From Apodemus sylvaticus (Eukaryota > Chordata > Mammalia > Rodentia > Muridae): 64,000 bases of DNA. The translations under genes were made by a program, and so were the position numbers. The stretch is taken from the NCBI RefSeq assembly GCF_947179515.1, contig NC_067483.1, positions 90,421,835 through 90,485,834 on the forward strand. Direction: 5' to 3'. Of this stretch, positions 12,290 to 24,360 are shown piece after piece. The notes under the pieces were generated by a model that did not search any database, was not told the DNA's origin, and saw only the letters and a list, made by a program, of their open reading frames with translations. Each line of letters starts with the position of its first letter. Position 1 is the first letter of the stretch.

Positions 12290-13531
12290 GTGAGAATAGA
12301 GACTGCACCCTTAGGGGAGGCTGGTCCTCTGGGGGCAGCCTTCAAGCAGTGGTCAGACTATGTCCTGAATGGTATCCACTCCCAACCTCAGGATCAGGCT
12401 GTAGAAATTGACCATCATGGGTATAGGTGACCTCTGTGAAGGGATTCCAGGCCTTTGACAGAGGGTCAGAAATACTTATAAAGTGAGTCCTAGCAACTGC
12501 TACCCAGGGAGAAATTCAGCTTCTGCAATTTCTCACAGCCTTGGTGCCACCCACAGGCAAGGATGCAGCCCCATAGGTGTAACCAGAAATATGTGCATGG
12601 AACCTGAGACGTACATGACCCCACCCTTCTCTCCAAATAATATTATTGTGGGTAAGAACTGACCTCACACAAGTGGAGACTGTGTACAGGCTCTATTGAC
12701 TCAGCATAAGTGATGTAAGATGGCCATCTTTGTCACCTGTCCCTGCACACCTGGGAAGTGGTCCCATGAAGGAGACATGGCACCAGCACACACCCTTCTC
12801 CTGTTCTTCCGACTTCTGCCCACTCTCTCCGGCGTTTTCCAGACCACAGCCATGGCTACTGCCCCAGCCAGCAGTGGTGGTTGGATGCTGCCATATCCAA
12901 TGTAATCCTGTGTATCTGAAGGCATGCAGATGTCCTGTGAACCAGCAATTGGAGGGGCACTGCGTCTAAGAGAATGACCACTGAGTGGAATCTTGGGATG
13001 GGATTGCTGGGAGCAAAAGGGTGAAAATCTGTTCTGGAAGGGTCTGTTCTTGCTTCTTTTATCTGGCAGATAGCACAGAGGGTGGAGTGATGGCCAAGAA
13101 TCGGTCATGTACCCTTGGTCCTTAATACCCTTGTGTTCTCCATCCTTCACACAAGAACAGTGATTTGGGCCATGTCAGAACGAGCCCAGAACTGTGCAGA
13201 AGGACACCTGTTCACTCTCTTCCCAAGAAGCAGTTACATTGTTGCTTTGTCCTGTGCCAGGGTCTCAGGCTCAGACTGTAACCTAAACATGCATGTCTTT
13301 AGCTACAGTAGTGTCTACACGGACATCTCCTGCCAATATGTCTCCAATTCAGAAGGACTCATGCTAGAGATGGATTTTAGTGTTGTATGGGTTGTAACAT
13401 GACTTACCAGCTGTATTGGAGGTAGAGTGTGTCTCTTGAATCCCAGGAGGCATACCAAGGGTACTTCATGTACCAGATGACCACCTAAGGAACATGTGCC
13501 TCATGCCTGGCTCTGTTATCTCTCATGGCAG
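12290..13531 (+). other. Susd4: Susd4 intron between CCP and transmembrane exons
   Basis: This intron of 1,242 bp has canonical GT...AG ends. No clear repeat was recognised and no second coding segment was seen. The internal open frames are short and not conserved-looking. Confidence 0.85.
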
Positions 13532-13676
13532 AACAAACGTGGCCCGGCACCCATGAGACCCTCCTGACCACGTGGAAGATCGTGGCGTTCACAGCCACCA
13601 GCGTGCTGCTGGTGTTACTGCTCGTCATCCTGGCCAGAATGTTCCAGACCAAGTTCAAGGCCCACTTTCCCCCCAG
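13532..13676 (+). CDS. Susd4: Susd4 exon encoding the transmembrane segment
   Basis: This coding exon links the ectodomain to the cytoplasmic tail. It completes the Glu codon and reads QTWPGTHETLLTTWK, then a hydrophobic helix IVAFTATSVLLVLLLVILA (13579-13635). The basic juxtamembrane stretch RMFQTKFKAHFPPR follows, the positive-inside pattern of a single-pass type I protein. The acceptor is GGCAG|AACAAACG at 13531/13532; the donor is CCCCCAG|GTCAGT at 13676/13677. The phase AG|G joins correctly to the exon at 15675 to give Arg-Gly-Pro-Pro. An antisense ERVK-like LTR lies about 150 bp downstream in the next intron. Confidence 0.96.
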
Positions 13677-13818
13677 GTCAGTGCAGCAGAAAGAACAGAT
13701 GAGGGTAGAGCTTAAGGGTCTGGGTAGCCTGTCAGGGAGGAAGCACCATGGTGGAGACAGGCCCCTCAGGCAGTAGAGCATGGAACACATAATCCCAGGT
13801 CGTGGTATTGTGCCCTAA

Positions 13819-13829
13819 GTTGGGCGCCA
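13819..13829 (-). other. Retroviral primer-binding-site remnant (Lys-tRNA type)
   Basis: The minus strand reads TGGCGCCCAAC immediately after the LTR end, and continues TTAGGGC. This matches the tRNA-Lys-type primer-binding site used by many betaretrovirus-like elements. It shows that a short internal stub survives beside the LTR, so this is not a clean solo LTR. Confidence 0.6.
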
Positions 13830-13832
13830 ATT

Positions 13833-14370
13833 TGTTGTAGTAATTTGTCTAACCCAAATACACCCAAGCAAAAAACACATAACTCAGTTATAATACATAT
13901 AAGCTGCATGCCTAGAGTTGACAGATTTACCACCACGCTAATCTATTCCCCAGCTATGAGATCCCTTGCTACTTGTGACTTCCCCAGGCTATGTGGCCCT
14001 GCTCTATCTTCCTTCTACCATTTCTTCCTCCATCTTCTTCCTCTCTTGTTCCCTACTCTTCCCCCACTCTCTAAAACATCCAGCCCCACCTTTACCTTCC
14101 ACTTCCCACTTTCAAGCCCTAGCCTTTATTTGACCAGTGAAAATGGGGAGAAGGTTTACATGAAATCACCTGAGTATGTGATCCACGCCTCGTGGGGCAG
14201 CCCCTCTTGAGGAAACAGAATTAACATCAGAGTACAAACAGTACCAGGGCAACCCATAGCACATCCTGCCTCCCTGGGCAGACCATTCTGAAGCAGGCAC
14301 TGTAGGGGACTGGAGCCAAACCAGACCAGGGATGCAGGCTGTGCACACCCCATCAAGAGCACCTTCCATC
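13833..14370 (-). mobile_element. ERVK-like LTR, antisense in Susd4 intron (right boundary uncertain)
   Basis: On the minus strand the sequence ends CTACAACA, then AAT, then a primer-binding site, so the LTR terminates with the expected CA at 13833. A minus-strand AATAAA lies at 14125-14130, preceded by CCCATTTTCACTGGTC, which resembles murine ERVK-class LTRs. The far boundary near 14370 is a guess (minus-strand TGATGG). No retroviral coding sequence follows, only about 45 bp of leader at 13775-13829. Confidence 0.6.
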
Positions 14371-15674
14371 ATGGTCCACCTGCTGTGGCCCTAAAAGATG
14401 ACTTGCAATGTCAGGGATGTGGCAGAGGTCAGCCAGTTGGGTAGGAAGCTTCTGGCAGGAGAGCAGGCATGAGTGAGAAACCAGAAAGGACCTAGGAGAG
14501 GATCTGGGTCTTTGGAGGGTGACTCTCTTTCCTCTTCAGCTGCACCAGGGGGCTCAGGTTGGTAGCCTCACATCCAAGTCCTCCTCACACCAGAGCTGGG
14601 CCTTGTCACCGCACAGCTCAGTCAGTCAGTCACCCCCATCCCTGAGTTGCCCTCACCACAGAACCTAGTCATCAGAACAAGGAATTTGAGGCTTGTGAGA
14701 AAAGAACAATTGCTCGGGCCTCCCAGAGGAGGAACCATCTACTCTGTTCCCTCTAGCACGACTGTGTCTCCCTCACATGCCAGGAGTGTGGAGAGGGACA
14801 GAAATAGCAGCTTCCCCAAGTCCCCACACCCGGACAGCCTCATCTATAGCAGTGCTCCCAATCTTGGCAGCAGAAGCACCGTAGGTCAGACCCAGCAGGC
14901 ACATGTGCTGGCTGTGGGGTCACTCATGTCCCCTCCAGGCCCAGATGCATGACAGCGGCTCCCTGGTAGCATTTACCATTACAGCCAAACAGGTCACTTC
15001 TTCTTCCTGCCGTGTCATTCTCAGGCCGCAGCTTCCAACTTCAGTTCCCCAACAGAAAGATCAAGTGCTAAGCTACTTACTGCTCTGGGCTCTTCTGGGG
15101 CCAGGAGCGGAGCCTGGCGGTGGATGGATACAGATGCTGGTGACACTCATCGCGTAGGGTCAGGTGCAGCATTGAATGTTCACAGTGATAACAGGCCAGG
15201 AGCTGTGGTCCAAGAGGCAGAGAGCACCTGCCGGGGTGGCAGCCTGGGTTACCTGGCTTCCCTGCCACCTAAAACCTTCACAGCAACTGTGCTGGTCCTT
15301 GGTGCTGCGCTGGGTCTGAGGTGACCATGAACTGAGTAATTAGCGCAGCACAGTCAGAGATGGAAATTAATAGCTCACCTTTACTATTTTTCTATTGTGC
15401 TTTGTCTACCTCTCTAAAAATGAGTAGGGTGGGTATTTTCCTTGCTTTTACAAAGAAGCAGCCTAGTTAGTATAGACTGACCTCTCTGGTCACTTAGTGT
15501 CCCCGTCCTTTCTTAGGATGGAGATTGATCAACAGATAACCTCTCTGCAGAGTCAGGCCATGCCACATAGCCAGTCTGCCAGGGACTTGGGAGGAGAGGC
15601 TGTTTCTCCGCACTGCCTCATTCCTGGGGTGGTGGTGTAGACCCTGATGTGTTTCCACTGTTCCCTCTACACAG

Positions 15675-16057
15675 GGGTCCTCCGAGGAGTTCCAGCAGTG
15701 ACCCCGACTTCGTGGTAGTGGACGGAGTGCCTGTCATGCTCCCGACCTATGATGAGGCCGTGAACGGTAGCTCGAGTGCCTTAGGCCCCGGGTACCTGGC
15801 CTCCGTGGGCCAGGGCTGCCCTTTACCTGTGGATGACCAGAGCCCTCCAGCATACCCCGGCTCCGGGGACACGGACACAGGCCCTGGGGAGTCAGAAACC
15901 TGTGACAGTACCTCGGGCTCCTCCGAGATGCTCCAGAGTCTATATACACCCCCCGTGTGCCAAGGGGGCGGCCGCCCTGCCCCAGATACCCCTGATACGA
16001 TTTCTAGCACAGCAGGGGAGGTGGCATCCACAAGTCCCGGCATCGACATTGCAGATG
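15675..16057 (+). CDS. Susd4: Susd4 exon encoding most of the cytoplasmic tail
   Basis: This large exon encodes the proline-, serine- and acidic-rich cytoplasmic domain, starting GPPRSSSSDPDFVVVDGVP. Two WW-domain ligand motifs are visible: LPTY at 15739-15750, in the context MLPTYDEAV, and PPAY at 15844-15855, in the context QSPPAYPG. SUSD4 is reported to bind NEDD4-family HECT ubiquitin ligases through PPxY/LPxY motifs, and both are intact here. The segment GSGDTDTGPGESETCDS matches remembered human SUSD4 closely; the stretch after LYTPPVCQ diverges more (GGGRPAPDTPDTIS). The acceptor is CTACACAG|GGGTCC; the donor is GCAGATG|GTGAGT at 16057/16058. The trailing G starts a Glu codon completed by AG at 17079. 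Confidence 0.96.
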
Positions 16058-17078
16058 GTGAGTGTTCCCAAAGCCGTGGCTAGTGCCCCAGCGTTTCTTA
16101 CCCAACTGGCATTGCTTCTCATTCTCTCTACTTATAGGGCTACCAACAGGCCAGTTGCTGGCAAAGAGTGATCAGTATTCTGTAAGTAATGATCCCAGGA
16201 ATAAAATTTTCATGAGGCCCCCAAAGAGCACCAAGCCATGGAGTTAAAAGCCTGGAGAGAAGACAGCATCTCAATTTTGATGCCAAAGATGGGGGTGGTG
16301 GTGGAGGGTACCTGCTTGTCCTTTCATTGAATAGGTCCTGAAAGTGGTACTTAGGAATAGCATCATACGCAGGCAGAGATGTGTACCAAGTCCCAGCACA
16401 TCTGCTAAAACTGACCTAAAGGAATCCGGTTCTTCAATGCCACCATGCACACTGCGCCTACCTTCCCACTTTGGGCCCCGAGGAAGGCCAGTGCAGTGAA
16501 CTGCTGCCAGCCTCTCCCGTGGGGTGACACACACCCCCACCTGACCCCAGAGGAGTACTATGTGCACAGAAGTCACTTTACCCATGTGCAATGAAAGGCT
16601 CATCTGTCACGGGGAAGATCATAGCCCACGAGAACAGTGTCTGAGTAATCGGGGCTCCACTTCCCAGGGAGGAGAGCCGAGCACAGCCTTATAAAAAGTG
16701 TGGTCACAGCATACATCAGAAGCAGGGTAGAAACAGGCCTGCTGGCCCCTCAGAGCGCCCTTCCTGGGCTCCACCCTGCCTCTCTGCATGTGAAATGGTA
16801 ACATTTTGGCCTAAGCAACTATGAGGGCTTATGGTAAAAGTTTAACATTATCCCTTTTATGAGCTGGATATAAAATCACAAATTGTTCTCTAGCAGATAG
16901 ATGGTGTATGGGGTAGGGAGAAGGGATGCTGTTTTGTTTGACCTTTATTGGAGGCCTGGAACTTAACGGTTTCCTTTCTTCACTGATTTCTAGGATGGAG
17001 CTGTTTTAATGAGGCTCGTAATTCCTGTCTGTGTAGCTTTCAGTCCAACTAAGCAAATAACTATCTCTTGCTTTCCAG
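16058..17078 (+). other. Susd4: Last Susd4 intron
   Basis: This 1,021-bp intron has GTGAGT at the donor and TTTCCAG at the acceptor. No repeat family was recognised with confidence and no additional exon was seen. Confidence 0.85.
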
Positions 17079-17107
17079 AGATCCCACTCATGGAAGGGGA
17101 TCCCTAG
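17079..17107 (+). CDS. Susd4: Susd4 terminal coding exon (C-terminus and stop)
   Basis: The last coding piece adds AG to complete Glu and then reads IPLMEGDP followed by TAG at 17105-17107. Remembered mammalian SUSD4 ends EIPLMEEDP, so the C-terminus is conserved apart from Gly for the second Glu. The acceptor TTGCTTTCCAG ends at 17078 and has a good pyrimidine tract. This piece is only 29 bases and would be missed without the exon phase from 16057. The rest of the exon is the 3' UTR. Confidence 0.93.
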
Positions 17108-18455
17108 CCTGGTGACGTCCTGCTAATCCCACTCTCCCCTTTGGGGAAAAGAGCCTTGAACCTTGAAGAGAGGACAGAGCTTGGAGACAAGGGGGCATTT
17201 TTAATCTATCTACACGAGGACAGTGATCCATACCGTACATCTCAGCAGGACTGCGGGTCTGGCCGACAGCAATGGCGGGGCTTTCAATAAGACTCAAGCG
17301 TTTATCATGACCTGCAGGGAACAGGGCAGAGGGGACTCTCTTTGCCTCACCCCTGTGTCAGAGCTGAGTGTCTCTTGCTACAGAGCGTGAGACAGTGCCA
17401 CGCACATCTCGGGAGAGTCGTGCATCCCGTTGCTTCTGTTAACAGCACTCCCTGCTCCTCTGAAAGCATGTCACATAAATTTGCTTCTAAAATCTGCTTT
17501 GAACTGTCTAGGGACTTTATATCTGGACAGGTCAGCCTCTGTAAAAAAGCCCATGTTGACCTGCAAACCCAGGAGCAGATCCTCTTTTGCCCTTATTAGT
17601 AAGGGACGGCTCCCAAGGAAAGACTCCCATGAGACACTCAGACCATCTCTTACACCTGGACAGCTGATCAAAGCAGGATGCAGTGGGTTTGAACAAGAAA
17701 GGAAAGGAAAAACAAGCCAACTCCACTTTCTGGAAATGTCTTCATGCCTAGCCCCCATGCTCTGTGCTGCCCTCTGGTGACATGCCTCGGTGTTTGTGGT
17801 GTGGGATAGACCTGTGACTTCACACCTGGTAAGAACACGTTCAGAAGCATCTTGTAGTGGACCCAATAACCTGGTCATGTTTGGTTTTTGGCATTTGGCA
17901 GACTCTACTCACATTTATCTGCTCCTGCCTTCCTTCCTATGTGGGCCATTGCTGTCACGCTGCCCCAGCCCTAAAACTTAACCATTCTTTTATTTTCCAA
18001 AATGGAAAGTTTCTGTAAACACATTCTGCATTTGGAGAAAGAAGAAAGCGTAAGCTGGATCTTTTGTAACCATGCCCCCATCCCCTCAGCTCTCTATTTT
18101 GTCCTCAGTCCGAAGGCTGGCCTCCCAGCCCCAAGCCACCCTGCCCTCTTGCTTTCAAGGGGCCTTTGGCCCTGCCTGCCTGCCAGCCCGCATTTCTATG
18201 AGGGTCTCATGGCACCCACTGGGTGTTATGCCTAAGCAATTGATTGGTTTTTCGAGGACCCTGAGTCCAGAAGTGTCTCTTCTCATACATGTTGGTCCGT
18301 GGCGTCGTTTCCATCCCCCCTCTGGGTTGTAGACAAATATAAACAGAACTCTTATCCACAAAATCACTGTGCTGATAGAGCACCGAGGGCCGGAGGCTTG
18401 ATCGAATCCTGTTTTCTCTCAATGCAGACTGATTAAAAATTAAAAAGAAAACGAC
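17108..18455 (+). other. Susd4: Susd4 3' untranslated region (inferred extent)
   Basis: This is non-coding sequence from the Susd4 stop to the inferred cleavage site. It is largely free of recognisable repeats, in contrast to the DNA on both sides, which fits a transcribed and constrained 3' UTR. Weak upstream signal variants occur (AATAAG near 17286, CATAAA near 17472), so shorter isoforms are possible. The end is inferred from the signal described in the next entry, not from transcript data. Confidence 0.7.
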
Positions 18456-18530
18456 AGTTTCAAGCGTGACTTTAATAGTGGAGTGGGGTGGGGAGGGTGG
18501 GAGGTGGACGACGGTGGTCGAGGGTGGTAG
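18432..18530 (+). terminator. Susd4: Candidate Susd4 polyadenylation signal and downstream element
   Basis: Two overlapping-spaced ATTAAA hexamers are at 18432-18437 and 18439-18444. A strongly G/T-rich tract with repeated GGTGG and GTGG runs follows at about 18478-18530, the layout of a hexamer plus downstream element. Cleavage would fall near 18450-18470. No AATAAA was found between the Susd4 stop and this point. Confidence 0.6.
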
Positions 18531-20614
18531 AAATAAGACATGGGATTTAGAACACTCAGCTGAAGGAGACACCTTATCAAAGGGGCGGGAGGGCTTTGCC
18601 CCGACATATGCACAGCCACTGTTAGTGGCTGAGTGGTGCAGAACCTGAGCTTACAGCCCTGGGCAACTGCTGATTGCTTGAGGTACAGCCTCACGCCTTC
18701 CCTGCAGAAGCCCCTTATCCTCAACTCCATTTATGCAAAGGAGTTGATGTGTGGTGACTGGCATGCCACTGCCTTGACAGCCTGCTCTGAGGAACTGCCT
18801 CCCACCCCCATGGGCAACGCTGTCCAGGCAGCCACACCTCTGCATTTTGTTCTCACACCTGCTTACTTCCATTACCTCCTCATTCGTTTGCTTCGCGTCC
18901 CAGAGACCCCTGAGTAAGAGTCTCATCTCCCACGAGGCACACAGAGCTGTCCCAGGCTATCCCTGCCTCTTTCTGGGAAATCCTCCAGCAGCAGGATAGC
19001 CATCTGACATAGACACCAAACACCAGGGTTGCAACTGCCCCCTGGAAGACAGCAGGAGGCATCAGGGAGCACAGCAGGGGGCATCAGGGAGCACAGGCAT
19101 TGTTCTCTGGAGGCTGAGGAGAGGGGAGAGCATTGCTGTGTGACCACAGCACCACAATCTCCAAACCACTCGCCCGCACCCTGCCTGCTAGCACTCAACT
19201 CTGTGCTCATAGCAAGCATCTTCCCAGATGTCATTTATGGTTCGTTTTCCCACCCTAGGTACTTCTGACAGAGAAATTTGGTGATGTCCAAGCATGGCGT
19301 GGTCCCAACATAATTCTTTTAAATATCCCAAAGTTCCTGTGGTGCGAGGGAGCAGGTCCCCTTCCACAGACCTCCTCGGTGTGGAAACAGACTGGGCCGT
19401 GGTGGAGGGAGACTGGTACTCCCCTCGGGCTTGGGCAGTGCCCACCTGGGAGCTGCATCTGAGCTGCTGCAGAGCAGCCCAGTGCTGGCTGACTGGTTCC
19501 CCACCATGGGCACAGCACAAGCATCTTCACAGTTCATTACCGTGTAGCTTTTCTTAATTGCAAGGTTGTGATTTGCCTATGTGGGTGCTTCAGGCCTTTT
19601 CCCACCTAATTACACCCGGTCTAGCAGCTGGCGCACAGACAAGGCTGCCCTCTGTTGCTACAGAAATGGTCCCTGGCCACCGGCAGGTCCAAGATTATCA
19701 ACTGCAAAGCCTCCTGGTCCGCAGCCCATTAAGTCCGGTGGCTGCACATACTTCGTCCTCCCTCTACACTACAGGTATTCAAATCCCCCTCCCACTCAGA
19801 CAGCCTCAGACTGTAGCTCTCCAGAGCATCATGAGAGTGTGGGCTTGATAACCTGCCTCCTCCATGACCCCCCAGCTGTGAGCTTGGGTCAGTTACTAGC
19901 CTCACTGGGCCTTTGTTTCTTCATGCAGACATTTAGAATGGCTTCCCCCTTCGTTCATTGCTAGGTTGCGCATGGAAACTGATGTACATCAAGCATTCAG
20001 ATGCAGAGGGCATTTGAGACACGGCAGCTGCAGGTCCTGTGTGAAAGAGGAGAGGCTGTGGCATAGATGGGTCCCCACATCCATTCTCACACACCTTTGA
20101 CCAGCCTTAGTCCCTTTGCCCTCTAAGGTGTTTGTATATGAGGCTTATGAGGGGCTATCCAAAGCAGGGGGATTGAGATAAGCCACACCTGTTGCTGGAA
20201 TTGCCTCCCCAGGCGCCCATCCCAGTTCCTGAATGCTAAGCTGTCGTGTAAATGGAAGTTTCAGTCCATGGGCCCTCAGGTCTCTGGGCTCGTTCACAGC
20301 CCAGCTCATCTCTGCTCAGTGAGATCAAGACAACCCCAGAACCCCCAAAAGACCCTGAGGGCTCACTCATCTCTACCAGCAGCCTGATAGATCACCACCA
20401 ACCTGCTTCCTTCGTTTTATTGTCTATTTGGAATTTAAAGCATAAAAGTTAATACCCGTACATTATAGATGATAAAGGGGAAAGTCCGCAGATAAAGGAC
20501 GCCTGACCTGGCAAGCAGAACAGGGCCCCAGAACGTGTTAGACAATTGTAAGGAGGATGAACCCTGAGCATGGTGACCCTGAAATCATAAACCTTAATGT
20601 ACCATGTGTATGTC

Positions 20615-20620
<6 letters not shown>
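18531..20620. other. Intergenic sequence downstream of Susd4
   Basis: This is mainly unique DNA. A 22-bp tandem pair (GCATCAGGGAGCACA core) lies at 19052-19095, and a MIR-like stretch lies at about 19860-19970. No coding exon was recognised. Confidence 0.5.
19860..19970 (+). mobile_element. MIR fragment
   Basis: The stretch with GTGAGCTTGGGTCAGTTACT and then CTCACTGGGCCTTTGTTTCT follows the core of the ancient tRNA-derived MIR SINE. Confidence 0.6.

Positions 20621-20669
<49 letters not shown>
20621..20669. repeat. (TG)n microsatellite
   Basis: An almost perfect run of about 24 TG units. Confidence 0.95.
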
Positions 20670-20671
<2 letters not shown>

Positions 20672-22379
20672 AACTGCCACATTGAACAATGTACCACCCC
20701 ACACTGGATGAGAAACCAGTCCCCAAGTGCCCACCATGTATCATTCTGAGTGACCAAAGAGTAGATTGGCTATGGGAAAGCGAGTGGGAACATACTGAGA
20801 AACTTCATGCTTGGGCCCTGAGAGGCTGCCAGCTTGAGGAGGCCTGTGCCCTGCTCCCGAGGCCAGTGAAGAAAGAATTCTAGCCAGTGAAGTTTGGGAA
20901 GGGCCATGCAACGGAGCCCAAAGGAACAGACTATTATCTGCCCGGAGGCCTACGTGTAGGCCACCTATGCTCCCTAGTTGGCGAGGGCCTCTCCACAAAG
21001 GCCTGGGGCTGTGCTAAGGGCCTTAGTAGACGGCCTTAGAGGAGAGGAAAGCTATTGGAAATTTTGGAGCCAGGACATGACCAGGGTGAGATGGAACAAG
21101 GTGCTCTGGGCTGAGAGCTATTTTGGAGGTAAATTCAGTGTAGATGAGCATGGGCCTCAGAAAGGGTATGGAGGGCTGGCCCTCCACACTCCAGGTTCCT
21201 CAGCTATACGGTGAGAACTAAACCTGTCTTAAAGAGGCTCCACCAGAGTAGCAATCTTCTTGGTGTTTATTGCGGTTGGTTGGTTGTTTCGTTTTAAATC
21301 AAGAATCAAATATTGCCTAGCTCTGTCTGTTCTCCAGTCCCCGTCAGCAACTGCTCCATCCTCTTAGTCCTCAACCCCACATGGACTTCAGAATGACACT
21401 CAGTTTAGCTCCTTTCCCCCTGGAGTACCTCAGCTCAGGAGCAGACTATTCCAGTGCCCTGTCTCCCACCTCAAGAAAAAGGTCTAAGAACAGGTAGGTG
21501 CCTTCACTTTGGCAAGGGTGGGAGTCGAGAGATGACAGCATTTTGACAGTCTGGCCTCTCGTCGCCCTTCTGGAGACCCCATTCCAACTGGCTTTGGCCA
21601 AAGGTCTAGATGCTGACAGTGACTCTGGGGTCCATTCTAGTGTAAGGACTCAGAACAACAAAATCCCAAAGAAAGCAATTGGCTTGATGGAGCCCACAGA
21701 CTCATCACAACCACATGGCATTTGTGGCCTTAGGGGTTCTGTTCTTCTCTTTAGAAGCCTGCTTTCCTGGCTGTCTTAGGGTAAGAAAGCCACACTTCTG
21801 CATAAGGCTGTGTTTGTATGACTGCTCATGCAGAGTTGCTGTTCATGGTGTGTGTGTGCATGTGCGTGTGCGTGTGCGTGCGCGCGCGCGCGTGTGTGTG
21901 TGTGTGTGTGTGTGTTGTGCCGACAACTGAAGCCATCCCAAACCTCACACATACTAAATGAAAACCTAACACTGAGCTAAATCTCTGGACCTCCTAGGCT
22001 GATCTTGAGCTTGCTCTAATCTAGGGAGGCTTTGAATTTGGAGTCATCCAACTTAACCCTCTAGAGTCACTGGGGTTATAGGCCTGTATGCCCAGGCCCA
22101 ACTTTTTAATAGAGTTTCTTTTTTTAGAACAGATCTAGATGCATTCTTAAAAAAAAAAAAAAAATGCCTCCAAAGTAGAGTTCCTTAGTCCTGGCTTCCC
22201 CTATTAATGCCCTGCACAGGTGGGGTGCAGTTGCTAATTAATCAGCTCATAATTGGTACAAGGCTGACCAAATTCATAGCTTACATTGGTATTGACCCTT
22301 AGCATTCTGTCCACTGGGATCATAACACACAAAATTGTTTCACTGTCCCAAGCTTCCTCTGTGCTAAGCCTATTTGTAT
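20670..22379. other. Intergenic, mostly unique
   Basis: No gene was recognised. The stretch includes a TG/CG-alternating purine-pyrimidine tract at 21847-21916, with a GCGCGCGCGCG core that could adopt Z-DNA, and an A-rich run at 22149-22164. Confidence 0.5.

Positions 22380-22415
<36 letters not shown>
22379..22415. repeat. (CA)n microsatellite
   Basis: About 17 CA units. Confidence 0.95.
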
Positions 22416-22416
<1 letters not shown>

Positions 22417-22669
22417 GGTAGACACTTATCTTTACGACATCTTTAGGTTTGCATTTTCCAGAAGGTTGAAAATCAGTACTTACGCTTTCCAGCCTGGCTT
22501 CATTCATTTGGTCACGGACACTTACGTTTCCTCCATGCCTTTCAAAGGAAGAGAGCAGCCCAATTTTTAGACTTTAGAGTCTGTTTTTAAAGACTTATCG
22601 ACTCTAGGAAAATTTGGAGAGTCTCACCATGACTCCAGGCCATCCAAAGGTTCCAAGAAAGGAAACTCC

Positions 22670-22752
22670 ACAGGCCCTTCAGTACCCCAGGCTCGTGTGG
22701 AAGACACTCCCCGCCCTCCAGTACCCCAGGCTTGTGTGGAAGACACTCCCCG
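22670..22752 (+). repeat. Two-copy tandem repeat (about 39 bp unit)
   Basis: The block CAGTACCCCAGGCTxGTGTG followed by GAAGACACTCCCC occurs twice in succession with one or two mismatches. Confidence 0.8.
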
Positions 22753-23149
22753 GTCTGCTCCCTGCGGTCTTTAGCTGGCTTTTCTTCACGCATGCCCCAT
22801 ACACCTCCGTTATCCCTCTTCTTCACGGCCTCAGGCCCTCTCTTCCCTTCATACTTTAGACTTTCCTAAATCCCTGCCGATCCTCTTGTCAACAGTCGTA
22901 GGATGCCCACACAGGCCGTGTGGCTGTGTTTGATTCTGGGGCTTCATAACAGATGTGAGGAGCCCAGGAGAGATGGAGACACCAACCGCGAGAATCGGGA
23001 GCATTGATAAACACTGGGTGTGTCTGGTGAGAACATTGGAGAGGCCACAGCTCCAAGCCTGGAGCAGGGAAAGCTGCCCAAGGGAGGAGGTGGCTGAGCC
23101 ACTCGACACAGTGATCAGCTTTTCGGGGTACACATCAGTCATTTTCCGT

Positions 23150-23265
23150 TCTAACTCTTTTAAACGGGGCCTTATTGTATGACCCCGGCTGACCTTTGAA
23201 CTCATAATCCTCCCTTTGCTTCTAATGCTAGGATTACAGGTGTGTGTGCACCACCACCCACGGGT
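23150..23265 (-). mobile_element. B1 SINE fragment, antisense
   Basis: Diverged antisense B1: GGGGCCTTATTGTATGACCC, then GACCTTTGAACTCATAATCC and ATTACAGGTGTGTG, the classic reverse-complement order. Confidence 0.75.
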
Positions 23266-24169
23266 ACATCAGTCCTTCTTTCTCAGCCTCATGAGGAGAA
23301 TCTCAGAACTGACTGAGACTCTCTGGCTGAGCTCTGTGCTAGCTCTCACACTGTTGTAGAGATATAGCTCGGTGTGTTTTCAACTGTGAAATATGGAAAG
23401 ATAATAGGACCCGTTTCATATAGCCACTGGGAGGAACTCAATTAGCTGATGCATATAATGTGATTAGGACCACAATTAGTGCGGGTTCATATTTAAGAGT
23501 GTTGGCAATCGTCTTTATTATAATTACACTCAGACAAGTCAGTAGCATAGCTCACCTCCCCGGTTTCTCGGGATGGCGCTTGCGTTGTTTCCTGAATACT
23601 CAACAAGGACATATTCTGCTTGGTGAGTCTGCTCCAGTTTTTACCAACGCTTCCTCTGCTCCACGATAGTTCCTTAGGCTCTTTCAAACACAGTTTTCAA
23701 CCACAGATAGGCAACCTGCTCTGATGGCAATGGCCTCCAGTCTCGCACCTCACTCGTGGATGGATGCCGTGGGAAAGGCGGACAGATCATCTGTGGAGAG
23801 CCATCCACGGGCTCCCCGCCAGCACCACCCTCCAGCCTGAGCTGGACATCAGGAAGAACGAAGCTGCCCACCTCGGCCTGTTCTGTGTCTCCTTTCACAC
23901 TTAAGGTGCCTTCTATCCGCCACTTTGGAATCTCAGGGCTCAGGGTCATAGGTTAATCACTGATCCAGGGCATGTCTAGAACTGGCATGTCTGAATTCTC
24001 AAGTCAGTAAACCACAGGGTCTACCTCCTTAATTCCCTTCAAATACCATTAGATGAACATTCCTTGTGGGTTTCTAACGATAATTTAGTGCTATTGCCTT
24101 TGGGGGCTGGGGTGCTAGAAAGGGCAGGGATGCCCTCCAGTTAAACCCAGGTTTGGAATTATGCCTGTG

Positions 24170-24360
24170 TTTAAAGTGTCAGCTCTGTCACTCACACAAG
24201 TGCAGTCAGGCGTGAGATCTGGTATCTAAGCCTCTTATCTTTGTCCTGTGAATCAAGGACACTAACGGCACCAGCCCGGGTTTGCTGTTAGGATTAAACA
24301 TGATGACACAGACTACTTAGAATCATTTCTGGTGTCACGCAAACACTCAGAAACCAGAGC
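24170..24360 (+). mobile_element. MIR fragment
   Basis: The pattern GTCAGCTCTGTCACTCACAC, then TCTAAGCCTCTTATCTTTGT and GTTAGGATTAAACATGATGA matches a fairly complete MIR. Confidence 0.65.

Larger units (their letters stand above)
13677..15674 (+). other. Susd4: Susd4 intron between transmembrane and tail exons
   Basis: This intron is 1,998 bp long. The 5' part is occupied by an antisense ERVK-like LTR with a primer-binding-site remnant (13819-14370). The rest (14370-15674) is unique sequence with no exon recognised. Confidence 0.85.
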
